A stretch of 64,000 nucleotides of DNA from Bedellia somnulentella (Eukaryota; Arthropoda; Insecta; Lepidoptera; Bedelliidae), in NCBI GenBank assembly GCA_963576735.1, contig OY755179.1:2046001-2110000 (forward strand), read 5' to 3'. The notes under the pieces were generated by a model. That model was not told the DNA's origin, searched no databases, and saw only the letters and a program-made list of their open reading frames with translations. The translations under genes and the position numbers were made by a program. Every line of letters begins with the position of its first letter. Positions within the stretch are counted from its first letter, which is position 1. Shown here in pieces: positions 1 through 11,771 of this stretch.

Positions 1-189
1 GTTCTTTAACCGACTCGAAAAAAAGGAGGTTTCTTAGTTTGAAATATAAGTATGTATGTAAAGTTATCAATACTAGACAGAAATTTATCAATATATGTTA
101 ATAAAGTTTTTTTATTAGTAATAAACAGAGTTACTAAATTACTGAACAAAAAAGTATATAAAAACATGAATAAATTACTCTTAATTATA

Positions 190-690
190 TTAAAGAAAAA
201 ATATATATTGCAACATCATGTTTTTCATCCTGGTCATTTCAATCAAGGCGCTTTCGTCATGGGGAATTTCTCGCTTTCGGAATGGTCTTAACCATTTAAG
301 TAATTTCTTTGAATCTATATCACTTAAAGCCATCTCATCAAGGGATTTTACTCGACTCAACGCTACATATATATAAGAGAGTTTCTTCGCATTTGTGATA
401 GGTGAACTTCTCTTTGCTCATCTGTTTCGGCAGCAAGAGCAGCACGCTGACGATCTCTCTCATTCTGAAGGGCAAGCACGAGTTATCGACACGATAACGG
501 TTAGAATGAAATGGCAGTATACGATACTAAGTAAGTGCGTAAAAGATGGCTGCTTTATCCCACGCGATAACTAGTTTAAATACGGCTCGAGCTTGCCCTG
601 CTGAAGTCTTTGTTTTTTTTCGATGGGTGTTTCGTTCTCCCTTACGCGACTTTTCCTTAAAGCATCCTTTGCTTTTCTATCTAGGCCCGC
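190..690 (-). pseudogene. Helitron helicase ORF remnant (Pif1 C-terminus plus STPR-like basic repeats)
   Basis: Read on the minus strand, 402 down to about 190 encodes a piece with YVALSRVKSLD, which matches the last helicase motif of Pif1-family helicases, followed by a basic tail (LRPFRKREIPHDESALIE). Upstream, in another frame, 690-600 and 468-405 encode arginine-rich stretches such as NERDRQRAALAAETDEQR. These resemble the STPR-type repeats often found in Pif1 and Helitron polyproteins of arthropods. The two parts meet at about 405 out of frame, so this is an internally deleted remnant. A small MITE (469-599) splits the repeat part. Assignment to Helitron rather than a host Pif1 gene is inference. 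Confidence 0.6.
469..599. mobile_element. MITE with AGGGCAAGCACGAG inverted ends
   Basis: The element of about 131 bp starts AGGGCAAGCACGAG and ends CTCGAGCTTGCCCT, so its ends are inverted repeats. CTGA lies at both flanks (465-468 and just after 600), a plausible target duplication. It interrupts the Arg-rich repeat frame of the helicase remnant. A second copy in inverted orientation lies at 23165-23310, and a decayed copy lies near 19728-19860. Confidence 0.65.
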
Positions 691-1537
691 AGGTAAACAA
701 AATAGTAACAAGTAAGCTAAAGTCATAATAACAAATATTATAACTACCTGTTAAAAAAACTATAAAATAAACGGACAGTAAAACTTATCTCTCAAAAACT
801 ATCACTAATTCACTAAAAAAACTCAGAGTGATTTAAGAACTTATCACTAAAAAGTATAAAATAAAAAAGAAAAACAAAAACTTCAAATTAAAAACTAAAC
901 AGAAGATTAAATATTATTATTTTTTATTTAAAAAAGAACCGCCTTCAAAAATCCAACTGAAAAGTATTAAATAATTTTTATTTATTTTATTATGTACAAC
1001 TCTATTCAACTTCTTCTTTTTGAAGTCGGTGCCAAACAGACAAATCCAAAATAAAAATTGCTACATAGAGAAAACCATACGAATAATAAAAAAAATCGCA
1101 TTAAAATTCATTTCGTAGTTTTACAGATTAAAGTATACATAAGGATGTCCGTATATCCCAGACAGGGAGAGAGAAAGCGACTTTGTTTTATACTATGTAG
1201 TGATTTAGATTCTCGACCGTATTTTTACAAAGTGTTAGAAGTATTGGTTGTGCCAACTCGGTGCATGCATGTCTCTGTCGAATTGTTAATTCCGTTAGTT
1301 TGAAATCTGATAATGTTACATAACCTAACCTAACGTTAGTTTACTACCTCGCTATCTATCTAAAATTATAATTTACTAGTATTTACAGTTTTACGGTGAC
1401 ATGTATATTATGATAATTTCTCTGCGGAGTGCGACGCATGCACACCAGGCTAAGCACCGCTCACTGTCCCCCAATTCCATCCTTTATAAAGCGACGTCGC
1501 TGCGAGCGGAAGAAATTTCTTGATTTTTGAGCGCGAT

Positions 1538-2623
1538 TAGGGATTGCAATCCGGTATAATTTTCAATCCGGCCGGATTTCACCGGATTGGCTCCAATCCG
1601 GCCGGATTTTAAAGTTACTTAGGGCCTAGTATTAGTGATTTTTAGTTTTGATAATAATACATATAAATAAAAATAAAATACGTATTTATGAAAAATTTAA
1701 TCATATTTATTTATTTCACTTTAAATTATATTTTTTGGTAATGTAATTTTTGGTACTATTTGTACTAAATGAAATTATGAGACTATTCTAAATAATAAAC
1801 ATAACATAACATAAACGTTCACGCCGAATATCCCCGAAGGGGTTGGCAGAGGTACTAATACTTCTGAACATCGCGTGACTTTGTCACCTGGTGTTCAGAG
1901 TACCCACGTTTTGCATGGACAGTGTACTCACGTGATAGGGGGCAGGCCTATCGCCGTTTTGTACGAATACACTGTCACATGACTAAGTACAACTCAGCCA
2001 TGTGGGTTTCCTCACGATGTTTTCCCTCACCGTTAACAACCATGACAAATTAACCACACATATGTCTTTAGAAAAGACAAATTGGTGTAGGCCCGACCCA
2101 GGATTTGAACACTAGTCGTTTGCACGATATCCGAGTGTTCTACCCACTGGGCTATCACGGTTGCTAAATAATAAAGTACCTAAGTAATCAGTCTGACTCT
2201 CACTTATTGCTCTAAGTACTAAGTACTTAAATAAAAATACTATTAAACTCTTTTTAATTATCTACACAGACTTTTAACTACTTTTTAATTAACAAAACAG
2301 TCTTTTAAATCAGTACTTATAAAATCAACTTTCATAATCCTAAGAAACAATAAAAACAGGAAACATTTATTTTTGCAATGGAAAAATGCGAGTTAACATT
2401 ACCTACTTCTGTGCGGCACAGACTGTGCCTGAAAAAACGATCTAAGAAAACATATAGTGTTGATTGTACTACAGTTTTACAAACCTACAGTTTTTCGCGT
2501 ACATATTTTTTGCTTTACCGGATCCGCCACCGGATCCGGCGCTGACCCACCGGATCCGGTAGGTCCAAAAACACGCCGGATCCGCCGGATTACCGGATCC
2601 GCCGGACCGGATTGCAATCCCTA
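1538..2623. mobile_element. Non-autonomous hAT element (CCGGAT-rich ends)
   Basis: Terminal inverted repeats TAGGGATTGCAATCCGG and CCGGATTGCAATCCCTA are flanked by the exact 8-bp duplication AGCGCGAT (1530-1537 and 2624-2631), the hallmark of hAT. Multiple CCGGATCCGG-like motifs lie just inside both ends, as expected for subterminal transposase binding sites. There is no coding capacity. A tRNA-derived SINE has inserted inside it (1800-2163). Confidence 0.85.
1800..2163 (-). mobile_element. tRNA-derived SINE (family B), full copy in a hAT MITE
   Basis: On the minus strand the copy begins with a tRNA-like head containing a box A-like TAGCCCAGTGGGTAG and a box B-like GTTCAAATCC. It ends in a (TTATG)n tail, seen on + as CATAACATAACATAA. 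It is flanked by the 12-bp duplication CTAAATAATAAA (1788-1799 and 2164-2175). This is the reference copy for family B, which recurs about ten times in the window. Confidence 0.85.
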
Positions 2624-2889
2624 AGCGCGATTGTGTTACCTACTGTTGTTGAGGCACTATCGATTGATTTATTATTCGTATGGTTTTCTCTATGTAGCAA
2701 TTTTCATTTTGGATTTGTCTGTTTGGCACCGACTTCAAAAAGAAGAAGTTGAATAGAGTTGTACATAATAAAATAAATAAAAATTATTTAATACTTTTCA
2801 GTTGGATTTTTGAAGGCGGTTCTTTTTTAAATAAAAAATAATAATATTTAATCTTCTGTTTAGTTTTTAATTTGAAGTTTTTGTTTTTC

Positions 2890-5736
2890 ACCAATTAGTT
2901 TTTTTTTCACATGAGGTTTTCATGTAAAAAAAAATTAAATAATGCATACAATTAATTTGTCCTAAATTATTTCTATTCTAGTTATTTTTGTCTTCTTGAT
3001 TTTGACATAATTGTTTTCGAATATAGTTAGCAAATTAAAAACGTACTTTCAAAGGAAGGAGTCCAAAGTGCGAAGAATAAAAGTGCAGATGAATGTGAGG
3101 GAAGCAAGATATGTTTTGTGAAGATCACAAAAAAATAAGATGTATAGTCTCTACTTATAAGTAAGTAAGTATATACAAGTATTACTACCACTATACTAGA
3201 GTCCAACATGTTACGTACTTAGAGATATTTTAGATTTAAGTTGTAATAATGTAATTGTTCTTGTTATTTATTCAATTGTTACTTGTTTTGTGTTCTGATA
3301 AATAGATAAATAAATAAGTCTAAACTGAGAATTTGCTTCAAAAATCACACTCTCTATAACACACCTATGCTTAAGATGCGTACTCCATTATATTCCAAAT
3401 GGTATCAGTTCATACTATTTCCAATTCATTATAGATAAGATCATTTAATCAATTTATTTAAATAATTTTGCTGTGAAACTTTTCTTGTGCAACATATAGC
3501 CTAGAAACTTAAAAGTAAATTGATTTATAAGTAATCAAGTTATTTTTTTTTGTTGGAGAAATTTATTAATGCGTTTTAGTTTTAAACTTCCTAGTTTAGT
3601 TTTGACTGACTAATAATGATAAAGCAAATAACCCTTTGTGAATAAAAAGGCATATGTGAAATATTGACGGTAATAAATGACGTTCGAGAGGTTTGCCTGG
3701 ATCTTAATGAGAGCAATTGTTAGCCTCAACCTAGCCCAGCAGAGTGGTTGGAAACTTGCGACCAGCTAGCCACATGTGGTCCTTTAAATATAAATTGTGG
3801 CTCTTAAGTCTTTATAAATATATACTTGCGTATTTATACTTAACTACAACAATTTGCGGTTTTTTTTAAGTTTAGAATTTAATCAATTACGATTTTGGTT
3901 TCTTCCGAATCGAAATGTTGCCGACGCCTAGCCTAGCCTAATGAGAATTTATGGCGAGGGCATATTTATGTTTTGATGTTTAATTAGTATCCCAGTACAG
4001 GAAATACAAAAATAACGAACTTAAATAGTTTCTTCCTTAAACGTGCTAATAAGTTAAGCAGCAATGTCGCGCCGGTCGGATTAAAACAATTGGTTTTATA
4101 AATGCGAAAACGAATATATGGAACACTGGAAGAATAAGTGGCCTTTCAAATGCAAAAAGAATTTGAAGAACCCAACTGGTTTTGAAAATGATCCAAACGT
4201 GTATATTCGCACGCATGCGGTTGCTGGTGCCAGGATCTTAATGATTAAAACTCCTTAATGATTATGCTGTCAAATGGGAAAATATTATTCATTATCTGAC
4301 TGTTGCTGATTTAAGAAATTGTTTATTTACATTTTATATCGTCTCAGAACCTTGATAAGTCTGGCGGAAAGAGTCATAGTACTTTGTGGAAAGAACACAG
4401 CCTATGACCCTGCCACGCATGGGTTCATGCATTATTAGTACAAGCTGACCCAATTTACGTTATCTAGCCAGGTAAATAATTTAAAAATAACATCCTTTCC
4501 TATTCTGAAACCTTCTCCCAGAGAAATTGTGTGACAAAAACTACGATAGATAAAACTATTGATATACATATTTTACTCAACTTTATAATACTAAGTTATT
4601 CTTTATTTTTCTATCTATCTTTTTCATCAAAAGTGTCACCTATCGGTTAATAAAAAAACACAAATTTATATATTAAATGCTGTTTACTCAATATTCAGTC
4701 TAGCCATCAAAATACTCATATATACCTTTCAATCTATCTTATAGTATTTTATCTTACTTATTTATTAATAATGTTAAATAGCTGTATAGGATTTAGGATA
4801 AGTAAGTTCAATTAATGTGTTCAATAGCTATAGTGATAACAAAATATATTAAAAAATCAATAGAATAATGTTTGTCTTAGTTCATGCTCCCTTTTATTTA
4901 TTTTTACAAAACCCTTTTAACGATGGTTTTTATTTAGTCAAATATTAATCATTGGAAAGTTGATGTAATCCCAAATAGTAGTAGCCAAGGCCGCGAAATT
5001 ACAATTCCTCAGCCACTTTTTGAACTTATCAAGTGAAAGGATAGCAAAAGTAAAGTATCGTTACTGATCTCAAACCACATCGGCCAAGATCCGCTTAAAA
5101 AGCCTCATACCCTTAGCCGCCTCGTTCGACCCGCACAAGAAGAAATTTAGGAGTGATAACTTTCTAATTCGGTTTAAAAGACGAGTAGAAATACATACGG
5201 CCAAATCTTAAAAAAAGGGTTGTCAGAACTAGGAAATAGCTTTGTAGCCTCTTTTGGAAGTTAAGTGTGAAAAAGAAAAAAAAGGATCAATCACAACAAT
5301 TACTTATAAAGCCTCAATACCCTTAGTCATCTCTACAACACTCATGGGAAGTAATGGGTTAGTGTCATTCAAAATTTGATTCTAAAACGAGTTTATTTTT
5401 TCTAATTTTAAAATAATGTCATGCTGCCCGAGGCATAGTAAATGAAGCAATTCTATTGGTTCTTTATTTGGTTTTCTATTTATTCTATCGGAATCGCACC
5501 CTTAGTCTACCGTACGCTAGGAACCATATTAGTAAGTAATTACTGTACTTTCAGAAAAACACATCAAGTGGGTAAGTTTGAATATTCGCCACATTTTATC
5601 TGACGTTTCGTCATTTCACTCGCCCGCTTCACTTCCAACGGAGAAAAGTCGTTTGACTTAGTTAAAATAAAAAAAGAAATAATTTTATATTCCGTTTTAG
5701 ATTTAGTGAATATATAATTGGAAAATTACTTACTTG
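2890..5736. other. Intergenic stretch without a recognisable gene
   Basis: AT-rich sequence with no supported gene or well-delimited repeat. A short open frame at 4085-4258 on + reads like protein (two Cys, many Lys, Trp and Asn) but was not identified and is treated only as an observation. Confidence 0.5.
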
Positions 5737-8700
5737 ATGATGGGCAATTGCTATTTGCTAGTGTTCAGTGTTCTATTAATAAACAGCGGTAAGTAAATAC
5801 CACATATTTATGCATGCCACGTTGTATGAAGTTTATGTTCCAACTTTTATCGAACGTTGATGCCTATCTCTAAAGAAATGAATTACCGCGAGGAATGTAA
5901 TAAAATTATAAGAAATATCTCGCACGGGTCGTGAAAAATGCAAAACGCTTTCACGTCACCCATAAACTCATCATAACATCTCGGCACCTACAAGAAATGC
6001 TTCGACCGATACCAAATATGTATGGCCTTAAATGTTAACAATACAAATTAAAATATTTGAGATAGCTTTATTCAACTTTCGTTTCCTCGTGGCGCGGTCC
6101 GCTCGCAAATGAAGCGGGTATTTTATTATGTCGAGATTATAAAGTGCAAGGACGTTCGTTATTCCAGTGGCCGGGCGGAGCGCGGACTTCTCCGAGCGCG
6201 ACGACGGGAACAAAGACATGCTGCGAGCCGCCTACGACACCCCGGCCTACGACCAGGACGCCTACTCCTACCAAGAAGACGATGACGACTTCAAATTAGG
6301 CAAACTGGACCTCTTCAAAGACGGCTTGTGGGCAATCAAAGCTAAGCTAAAACAATTAAAAGCATTCGATAAATCGTTGAGCGCAAATCTGCTGTCCACC
6401 AAGTTGAAGATTAAAGATTTGCTGAAGAACCTTAAGAAACATCACGATAAAAAACCGAGTTATGATTACCATGTGAGTAAACTACATTTTATTACTTAAA
6501 CGACATTTATGTCTGAGGGTAGTTTAAATTGTCTTTTTGAAACTTTACGTTCGTTGGCGTACTGTCCCGAGTTATTCACAAACTCGCTACGCGCCGTTAA
6601 GGCTTTGATTTTGTGGTTATTAGCAGCATTGAAACGAAAGAGGAAGTCTTCAAATTCCTTTAAACAAAGTGAATGTGTGACCATGCGCGTTGTACTGAGC
6701 CGGCAAAATGCCTGCTCTCTACTTAGCCGTGACGTAAATGACGTCTCATAGTGCAAATAACAAACCGAACATGACAAGGTAGCTTTGTCTGTTCCCTTGA
6801 TCATTCATTTGATACAATTGTTACCTCATTATTTTTTCTGCCCATTCTTAATTTATTGTTTTGTGTATATTTTATTCGAAATAGCATTGTGTAGCTTAGA
6901 ATTGTTTTTAGGATCGATCCCTGCTGAATGTTCATTTTATCACTGTACATACATACATATACTCACGGCCATAAATCCTTAGAAGGGGTAACCAGAGCTA
7001 AGGAACTGGAAATTTCTCAGCCACCTTTCGAAGTTAAGTGGGGAAAAGATGGTAAAATGAAGGTTGTTGGTGATGGGTCTACAACCGTATCGCCCAAAAA
7101 TCACTTAAAAGCCCCAATACCGTTAGTCGCCTTTTACGTATACCCACTGGAAGAAATGGGGTAGTGCTATTGTTAGCCAACACTACACAGCAGATAACTG
7201 TATTTTTTATATTTGTATTACAAACTTAAAGAATTCTCAGGTTTGATTCCCGGAGGATAAACTCACTATTTCTATGGGTAGATTTACCCCATTCTGGTAG
7301 GGCATTGCAGGCTTAAATCAACAAAAATGAAACAAAACCCGTGACACTATAACGGTAGTAGTTGTGGGTCTGCCAACCTACATTCAGGTCAGCGTGGTGG
7401 ACTATTATCAAATCATAGTATTCAGAGTAGGCTCTGGGCGGTGATGATGATGTTAATGTATGAAATCAATAATAGTTAATAATAAAATACCTATTATTTT
7501 TAATGAAAATGTTGATGAATGTAAATTAAGTTTCAGAAGTTAGAAAGGAATTCATCGAGTAGTTTTCATGTTAAAGTCCTTATTTTACTATCTATTGCAC
7601 TTCATCTTTGTCCATTAACAATATATGTACTAATAACACGGTTGGTTATAATTATTAGTAGGTAGAAAGGAATTTATCGAGTAGTTTTCATATTAAATTC
7701 CTTTTTTTACTATCTATCGCACTTTGTCTTTGCACATAAACCCTACATGTACCATCAGCAAATAACCAAGCGTCTCTCTTTAGATTTATTCGCCGTTTAC
7801 TGTAGTAATAGGTATGGGGATGAAGATGTCCAGTAGTGGCAGTCTATTTGTTGCAATAACGTCTTGTGAGCAATAAAGGAATTTGTAACCCTGGTTCTAC
7901 ACGTCCAAGCCTTTTAATGATAAATTTAAGAATATAGACAGCTAATCAAACAGACGTTTTCCTAACATATAAAAAAAGTAAAATTAAAAAAAGGAATTGG
8001 CATGAATCCCTCCTGATATACAAGGATATAACAATACTACATCACGGCTATATATCCTTGAAAAGGGTAGCCAGAGTTTCAGAATTTAAATTTCGGCCCG
8101 TTGGGCAACGAGGCGCGTTCTGATAAACCTGTAGTGATCCTATGCTTGGCAGCTACCTCGCCCTATACATTATCTTGGCCAGCAAAAGAGGAAAAGATGC
8201 TAGAACTTTTAGCTGCTAGAAGCGTTACACAGAGCTAAGCGTTTTTCCAGACAAATTTTCTATTTATTTTATTTTTATTTGGAACATCAACAGCGACATA
8301 AGCAATAATACACGGTTAATAATAGAAATCAAGTAAGGCCAATTACAGATGTTCACAGATGTACAGAAAACATATCTTACAATAATCTTGTTTTTTCGTT
8401 ACATTTGATTTTCAACACATGTTACTATGGCAAATTAAACTAATGTATGACTATAATAGATGTACAAGACGTATAAAAATAAGTATATCTCAAAAAGACT
8501 CAAACGTTTACGCCATCCGGAAGGGCTGGTAGTGATACTAATACTTGTGAACAATGCGTGACATTGTCAACTAAGGACAACTAAGTTGGGTTTCCTAACC
8601 ATGCTAAATTGACCATACATATGACTTTAGAAAAGTTAATGTAGGTCTGACCTGGGACTTGAGCCTACGACAGTCTGCATGATAGGCAGGTATTCAACCT

Positions 8701-9049
8701 ACTGAGCAATCACGGTCCTCCTCGTATCAAATCCTCATGAAATTGGTGTTATCAATCCAGAGATAACATACGAAAAACTTACACTTTCCCTCCACAACAG
8801 AAGATGTCTAATAATAAATCTACCTTCTTCCAGGCCCCCGAATACCAGGTCTACGTTCCCCACGAGCACCCCGCCCCGCACTACCCCGCGCCCCACTACC
8901 CTCCCGCGGCGCCCCCCCGCCCACATTATCAGGAGGCCCCACACTACCAGGAGGCCCCACATTACCAAGAGGCCCCACACTACCAAGAGGTTCATGCTTA
9001 CCCACCACACGCCGAACAATACGAACATGATCCTTATTATGGCCATTAA
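5737..9049 (+). CDS. Secreted His/Tyr/Pro-rich protein with PHYQEA repeats (three exons)
   Basis: Coding exons are 5737-5788, 6168-6472 and 8834-9049, joined at canonical sites (GTAAGT donor after 5788, AG before 6168, GTGAGT after 6472, TTCCAG before 8834). Phases fit throughout and give about 190 residues. Exon 1 and the first codons of exon 2 make a hydrophobic signal peptide (MMGNCYLLVFSVLLINS, then VAGRS), so the intron interrupts the signal, as is usual for insect cuticle genes. Exon 2 is first acidic (Asp/Glu/Tyr) and then strongly basic and helical (KAKLKQLKAF, KIKDLLKNLKKHHDKK). Exon 3 is Pro, His and Tyr rich, with PAPHYPAPHYP followed by four PHYQE units. I do not recognise the family. 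A structural or cuticle-associated role is inference from composition. An earlier in-frame acceptor at 8800 would add 11 residues. Confidence 0.72.
6945..7192 (-). mobile_element. Short interspersed repeat, family A (SINE-like)
   Basis: About 250 bp. Read on minus it starts TGTGTAGTGTTGGCTAACAA and ends GTGAGTATATGTATGTATG, the ends shared by all family A copies. It lies in intron 2 of the His/Tyr/Pro-rich gene. Family A has no tRNA-like box B that I can see. Confidence 0.7.
7541..7784. repeat. Two-copy tandem repeat, about 122-bp unit
   Basis: TAGAAAGGAATTCATCGAGT at 7541 recurs as TAGAAAGGAATTTATCGAGT at 7663, and the following roughly 120 bases are parallel (GTAGTTTTCAT, TACTATCTAT, GCACTT, ACATGTAC-like). 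The pair lies within intron 2 of the His/Tyr/Pro-rich gene. Confidence 0.65.
8497..8717 (-). mobile_element. Family B SINE, internally deleted copy
   Basis: It keeps the CAAACGTTTACGCC-like tail side, the ACTTTAGAAAAG middle and a decayed tRNA-like head (CTACTGAGCAATCACGG on +). The central part present in the full copies is missing. Confidence 0.6.
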
Positions 9050-9338
9050 TTTAAGAAAACGTTTTATATTTATTTATTCATATTAAATTGTTTTATATCA
9101 AGAGCAGGTATCTCAATTTGAAGTTTTTTAACTATTTGCTCATAATATATAGGAATTTGATCGGTTATTGAAAATGAGATATAATAGCTTTTTAAGTCGT
9201 ATTTTTGTAGATTAATATTATTATTTTTGTGTTATAATTTATTGAATTATTTATTAACTCTGTACTTTATGATTGTAAAGAATAGAGGTTGCATATGTTT
9301 TTGAATGTAAATAGTTATTTTAATACGTGTGGCAATGT

Positions 9339-9344
9339 AATAAA
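9339..9344 (+). promoter_or_regulatory. Candidate polyadenylation signal AATAAA
   Basis: AATAAA about 290 bases after the stop of the His/Tyr/Pro-rich gene, the first exact match on + downstream of the coding end that I noticed. Confidence 0.4.
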
Positions 9345-9599
9345 ATATGTGAAACAAGGTTTTTTGTATTATTTTCTCAGCGGAACATTCAATGCCTTGA
9401 AGTTTTACAGTTTTTTTTATCCTATTTAATAGGAGATCAACTTTATATGTCAATGGACTAGAAATAACAGAATGAGCAAAAACAACACCAATAAAACTGT
9501 ATAATATTTATATATATTTTCTTCTACTTTAATTTAATATTAGAATCATTGTGTCTAACACATTCTAACAACTATTTATTAATTTATTGTTAAAAAATA

Positions 9600-9974
9600 A
9601 CATAATAACATAACATAACATAAACGTTCACGCCGAATATCCCCGAAGGGGTTGGCAGAGGTACTAATACTTCTGGACATCACGTGACTTTGTCACCTGG
9701 TGTTCAGAGTACCCACGTTTTGCATGGACAGTGTACTCACGTGATAGGGGGCAGGCCTATCGCCGTTTTGTACGAATACACTGTCACATGACTAAGTACA
9801 AATCAGCCATGTGGGTTTCCTCACGATGTTTTCCCTCACCGTTAACAACCATGATAAATTAACCACACATATGTCTTTAGAAAAGACAAATTGGTGTAGG
9901 CCCTACCCGGGATTTGAACACTAGTCGCTTGCACGAGAACCGAGTGTTCTACCCACTGGGCTATCACGGTTGCT
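9600..9974 (-). mobile_element. Family B SINE, full copy
   Basis: Same structure as the copy at 1800-2163, with the tRNA-like head at the right and the CATAACATAACATAA tail at the left. It is flanked by AAAAAATA on both sides (9592-9599 and 9975-9982), consistent with a target duplication. Confidence 0.8.
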
Positions 9975-10399
9975 AAAAAATACATTGTTAAATACTTCAA
10001 ATTAGAAACGTACACCAGATTTTTTAAACTGTTATCTTGAGTTTTTGTTTTTGATCCAGATACTATACAGTGACCGATCAAAAACTGATAAAGGTACAAA
10101 ACACAGCAGACGTAAAATAATAGACTTACAGCTCATTATAGCTTATATACTATATGTTCATACGTTTATTAATACATTATACTTGTTGCTGCTTATCATA
10201 ATCATACACATATACATATAAGCAGTTGTATACAAAAATGCCAAAATGTTGAATATAGTTGCATCTTAATTATTTGAGAATAGTTATATAGGCTTCGATA
10301 GTCTCTACCAACCCGCCTCAGAGCTAATCACGAATACGTATGATATCAGAGCACCGCGTCATAGCAATGAAAGTGCACCAAATAGTGAATTAGTAAGGT

Positions 10400-10615
10400 C
10401 AGTGCTGCGAACCTGACCGTGCCAGCTACAACCGCCGCGGCGCGCGCACAGACCACACGTGTACTAGAAACGGGTCCACCGCTTAGTTTTACCGTGTTTG
10501 GTGCTGATGTCAGTGTCTTCCCGCGCCTGAGTGGTCAGTGAGGATGTGCGATACAGTGGATATGGCGCTGTCGATACAGTAGATAACAGTACTAGTGTGT
10601 TTCAGCTGTGGAGTC
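10400..10615 (+). promoter_or_regulatory. Presumed promoter and 5' UTR of the cuticular protein gene
   Basis: A locally GC-rich block (CGCCGCGGCGCGCGCACAG) precedes the first coding exon. It contains TCAGT matches (near 10509 and 10535) of the arthropod initiator type. No clear TATA box at a fixed distance was found. The transcription start is not determined. Confidence 0.35.
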
Positions 10616-10648
10616 ATGAGGAACGCTCTACTGCAGTCCCTCATTTTG
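10616..10648 (+). CDS. Cuticular protein gene, coding exon 1 (signal peptide start)
   Basis: ATG plus ten codons give MRNALLQSLIL and end exactly at a GTGAGT donor (10649) in phase 0. The exon at 32898 begins in phase 0 with VMSCCLVMTIPV. Together they form a textbook signal peptide that neither exon has alone. A very short first coding exon cut inside the signal peptide is typical of insect CPR genes. The implied intron is 22,249 bp and full of transposons. The exon was too short to be seen as an ORF. The pairing is inference from phase, hydrophobicity and gene style. A transcript would settle it. Confidence 0.72.
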
Positions 10649-11217
10649 GTGAGTTTATGATTTTAAACAAATTTTGTTTTTCTTTACCGTCCAGAACTAC
10701 CACCACCACATGTCCATAATGCACCTGTAGCAAAAACTTAAAACAATAAAACCCAAACTTCAATTTTACAGACTTAAGTTTGAGCCCTGCCTACCCTTAT
10801 TAGATCTTTTAAAATATTAACAACACCTATGTAACGTTAACGTAACTCTTTGACCTATGGAAATTACCTGTATATTCTTATGTATAATTGTATAAATCTT
10901 AAAAGTTACAATTTTTGTTTATTTTGAATTGTTCAGTAAGATAATTATGTTTTTTCTCATGTTTCTTAATCAGTGTAGTAATACGCTGAGTAAGCAATCT
11001 TTCCGTTACCAAACGTATATATTCTGTTTGAATATATTTTGTGTATTTCTTTTGTTTTAATTCTATCGCCTTATATTGCGAATAATACATACATATCGTG
11101 ATAATTATAAATATTTTTCTTCATCTCGGAAATAAGGGTCACGTAAGTCTTTGAGCCAATCATCAATAGCACTTTTGCATCTGGATTAATTTAAAAGACA
11201 ATGAATGCATTTGCCGT

Positions 11218-11465
11218 GTAGTGTCGGCTTAGAATAACACTACCCCATTTCTACCCGTGGGTTATCGTAAGAGGTGACTAAGGGTAAAGGGGCTTCTTAA
11301 GTGATTTTTGGGCGATGTGGTTGGAGACCCGTCACTAAAAACAATTATTTATTATTACCATCTTTTCCCCAATCAACTTCCAAAAGTGGCTGAGGAATTT
11401 CTCATTCCAAAGCTCTGGCTACCCCGTTAAGGGATTTATAGCCGTGAGTGTATGTATGTATGTAT
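11218..11465 (+). mobile_element. Family A repeat, full copy
   Basis: It starts TGTAGTGTCGGCTTAGAATA and ends GTGAGTGTATGTATGTATG. The internal landmarks GGCGATGTGGTTGGAGACCC and AGTGGCTGAGGAATTTCT are the same as in the other copies. A decayed partial copy follows at about 11590-11770. Confidence 0.7.
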
Positions 11466-11771
11466 GTACGATGAATGAATAATAAAAGTAATAAGCAGTA
11501 ATAAGAAAAATAAAAGTAGCGGCGACAAAGTATAATGTTTGGCTAATTGATGGTTAATTGTTTGATGTTTGTAGCTATATGTAATGTAGTAAAGTCGGCT
11601 TAGAATAGCTATGCCTTTTTACCCGCGGGTATTGTATGACGCGACTCAGTGTTTTGTGAGTTTGTGTGAGTGTGTGTGAGTGACTTTTTATGGTAGCTAT
11701 GCGATGCGGTTGGAGACCCAGCGTCAACCATCCTCTACTTACTTATATTCCAATAGTTGCTGAAGTTTGCC

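Larger units (their letters stand above)
869..2889. mobile_element. Foldback element with 222-bp inverted arms
   Basis: The arms 869-1090 and 2668-2889 are near-perfect reverse complements; I noticed one mismatch by eye. Each arm contains the motif TTTTTGAAGTCGGTGCC, whose ACCGACTTC core recurs elsewhere in the window (around 10 and 60996). No transposase reading frame is visible. The middle holds an AT-rich spacer and a nested hAT MITE (1538-2623). No flanking duplication could be recognised, so the superfamily is unknown. Confidence 0.7.

Noticed and set aside
8735..9046. Minus-strand ORFs over 8735-9046 with Gly/Val/Trp repeats
   Set aside because: They are the antisense of the PHYQEA repeats of the His/Tyr/Pro-rich exon. 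The + frame has the splice sites and the signal peptide.
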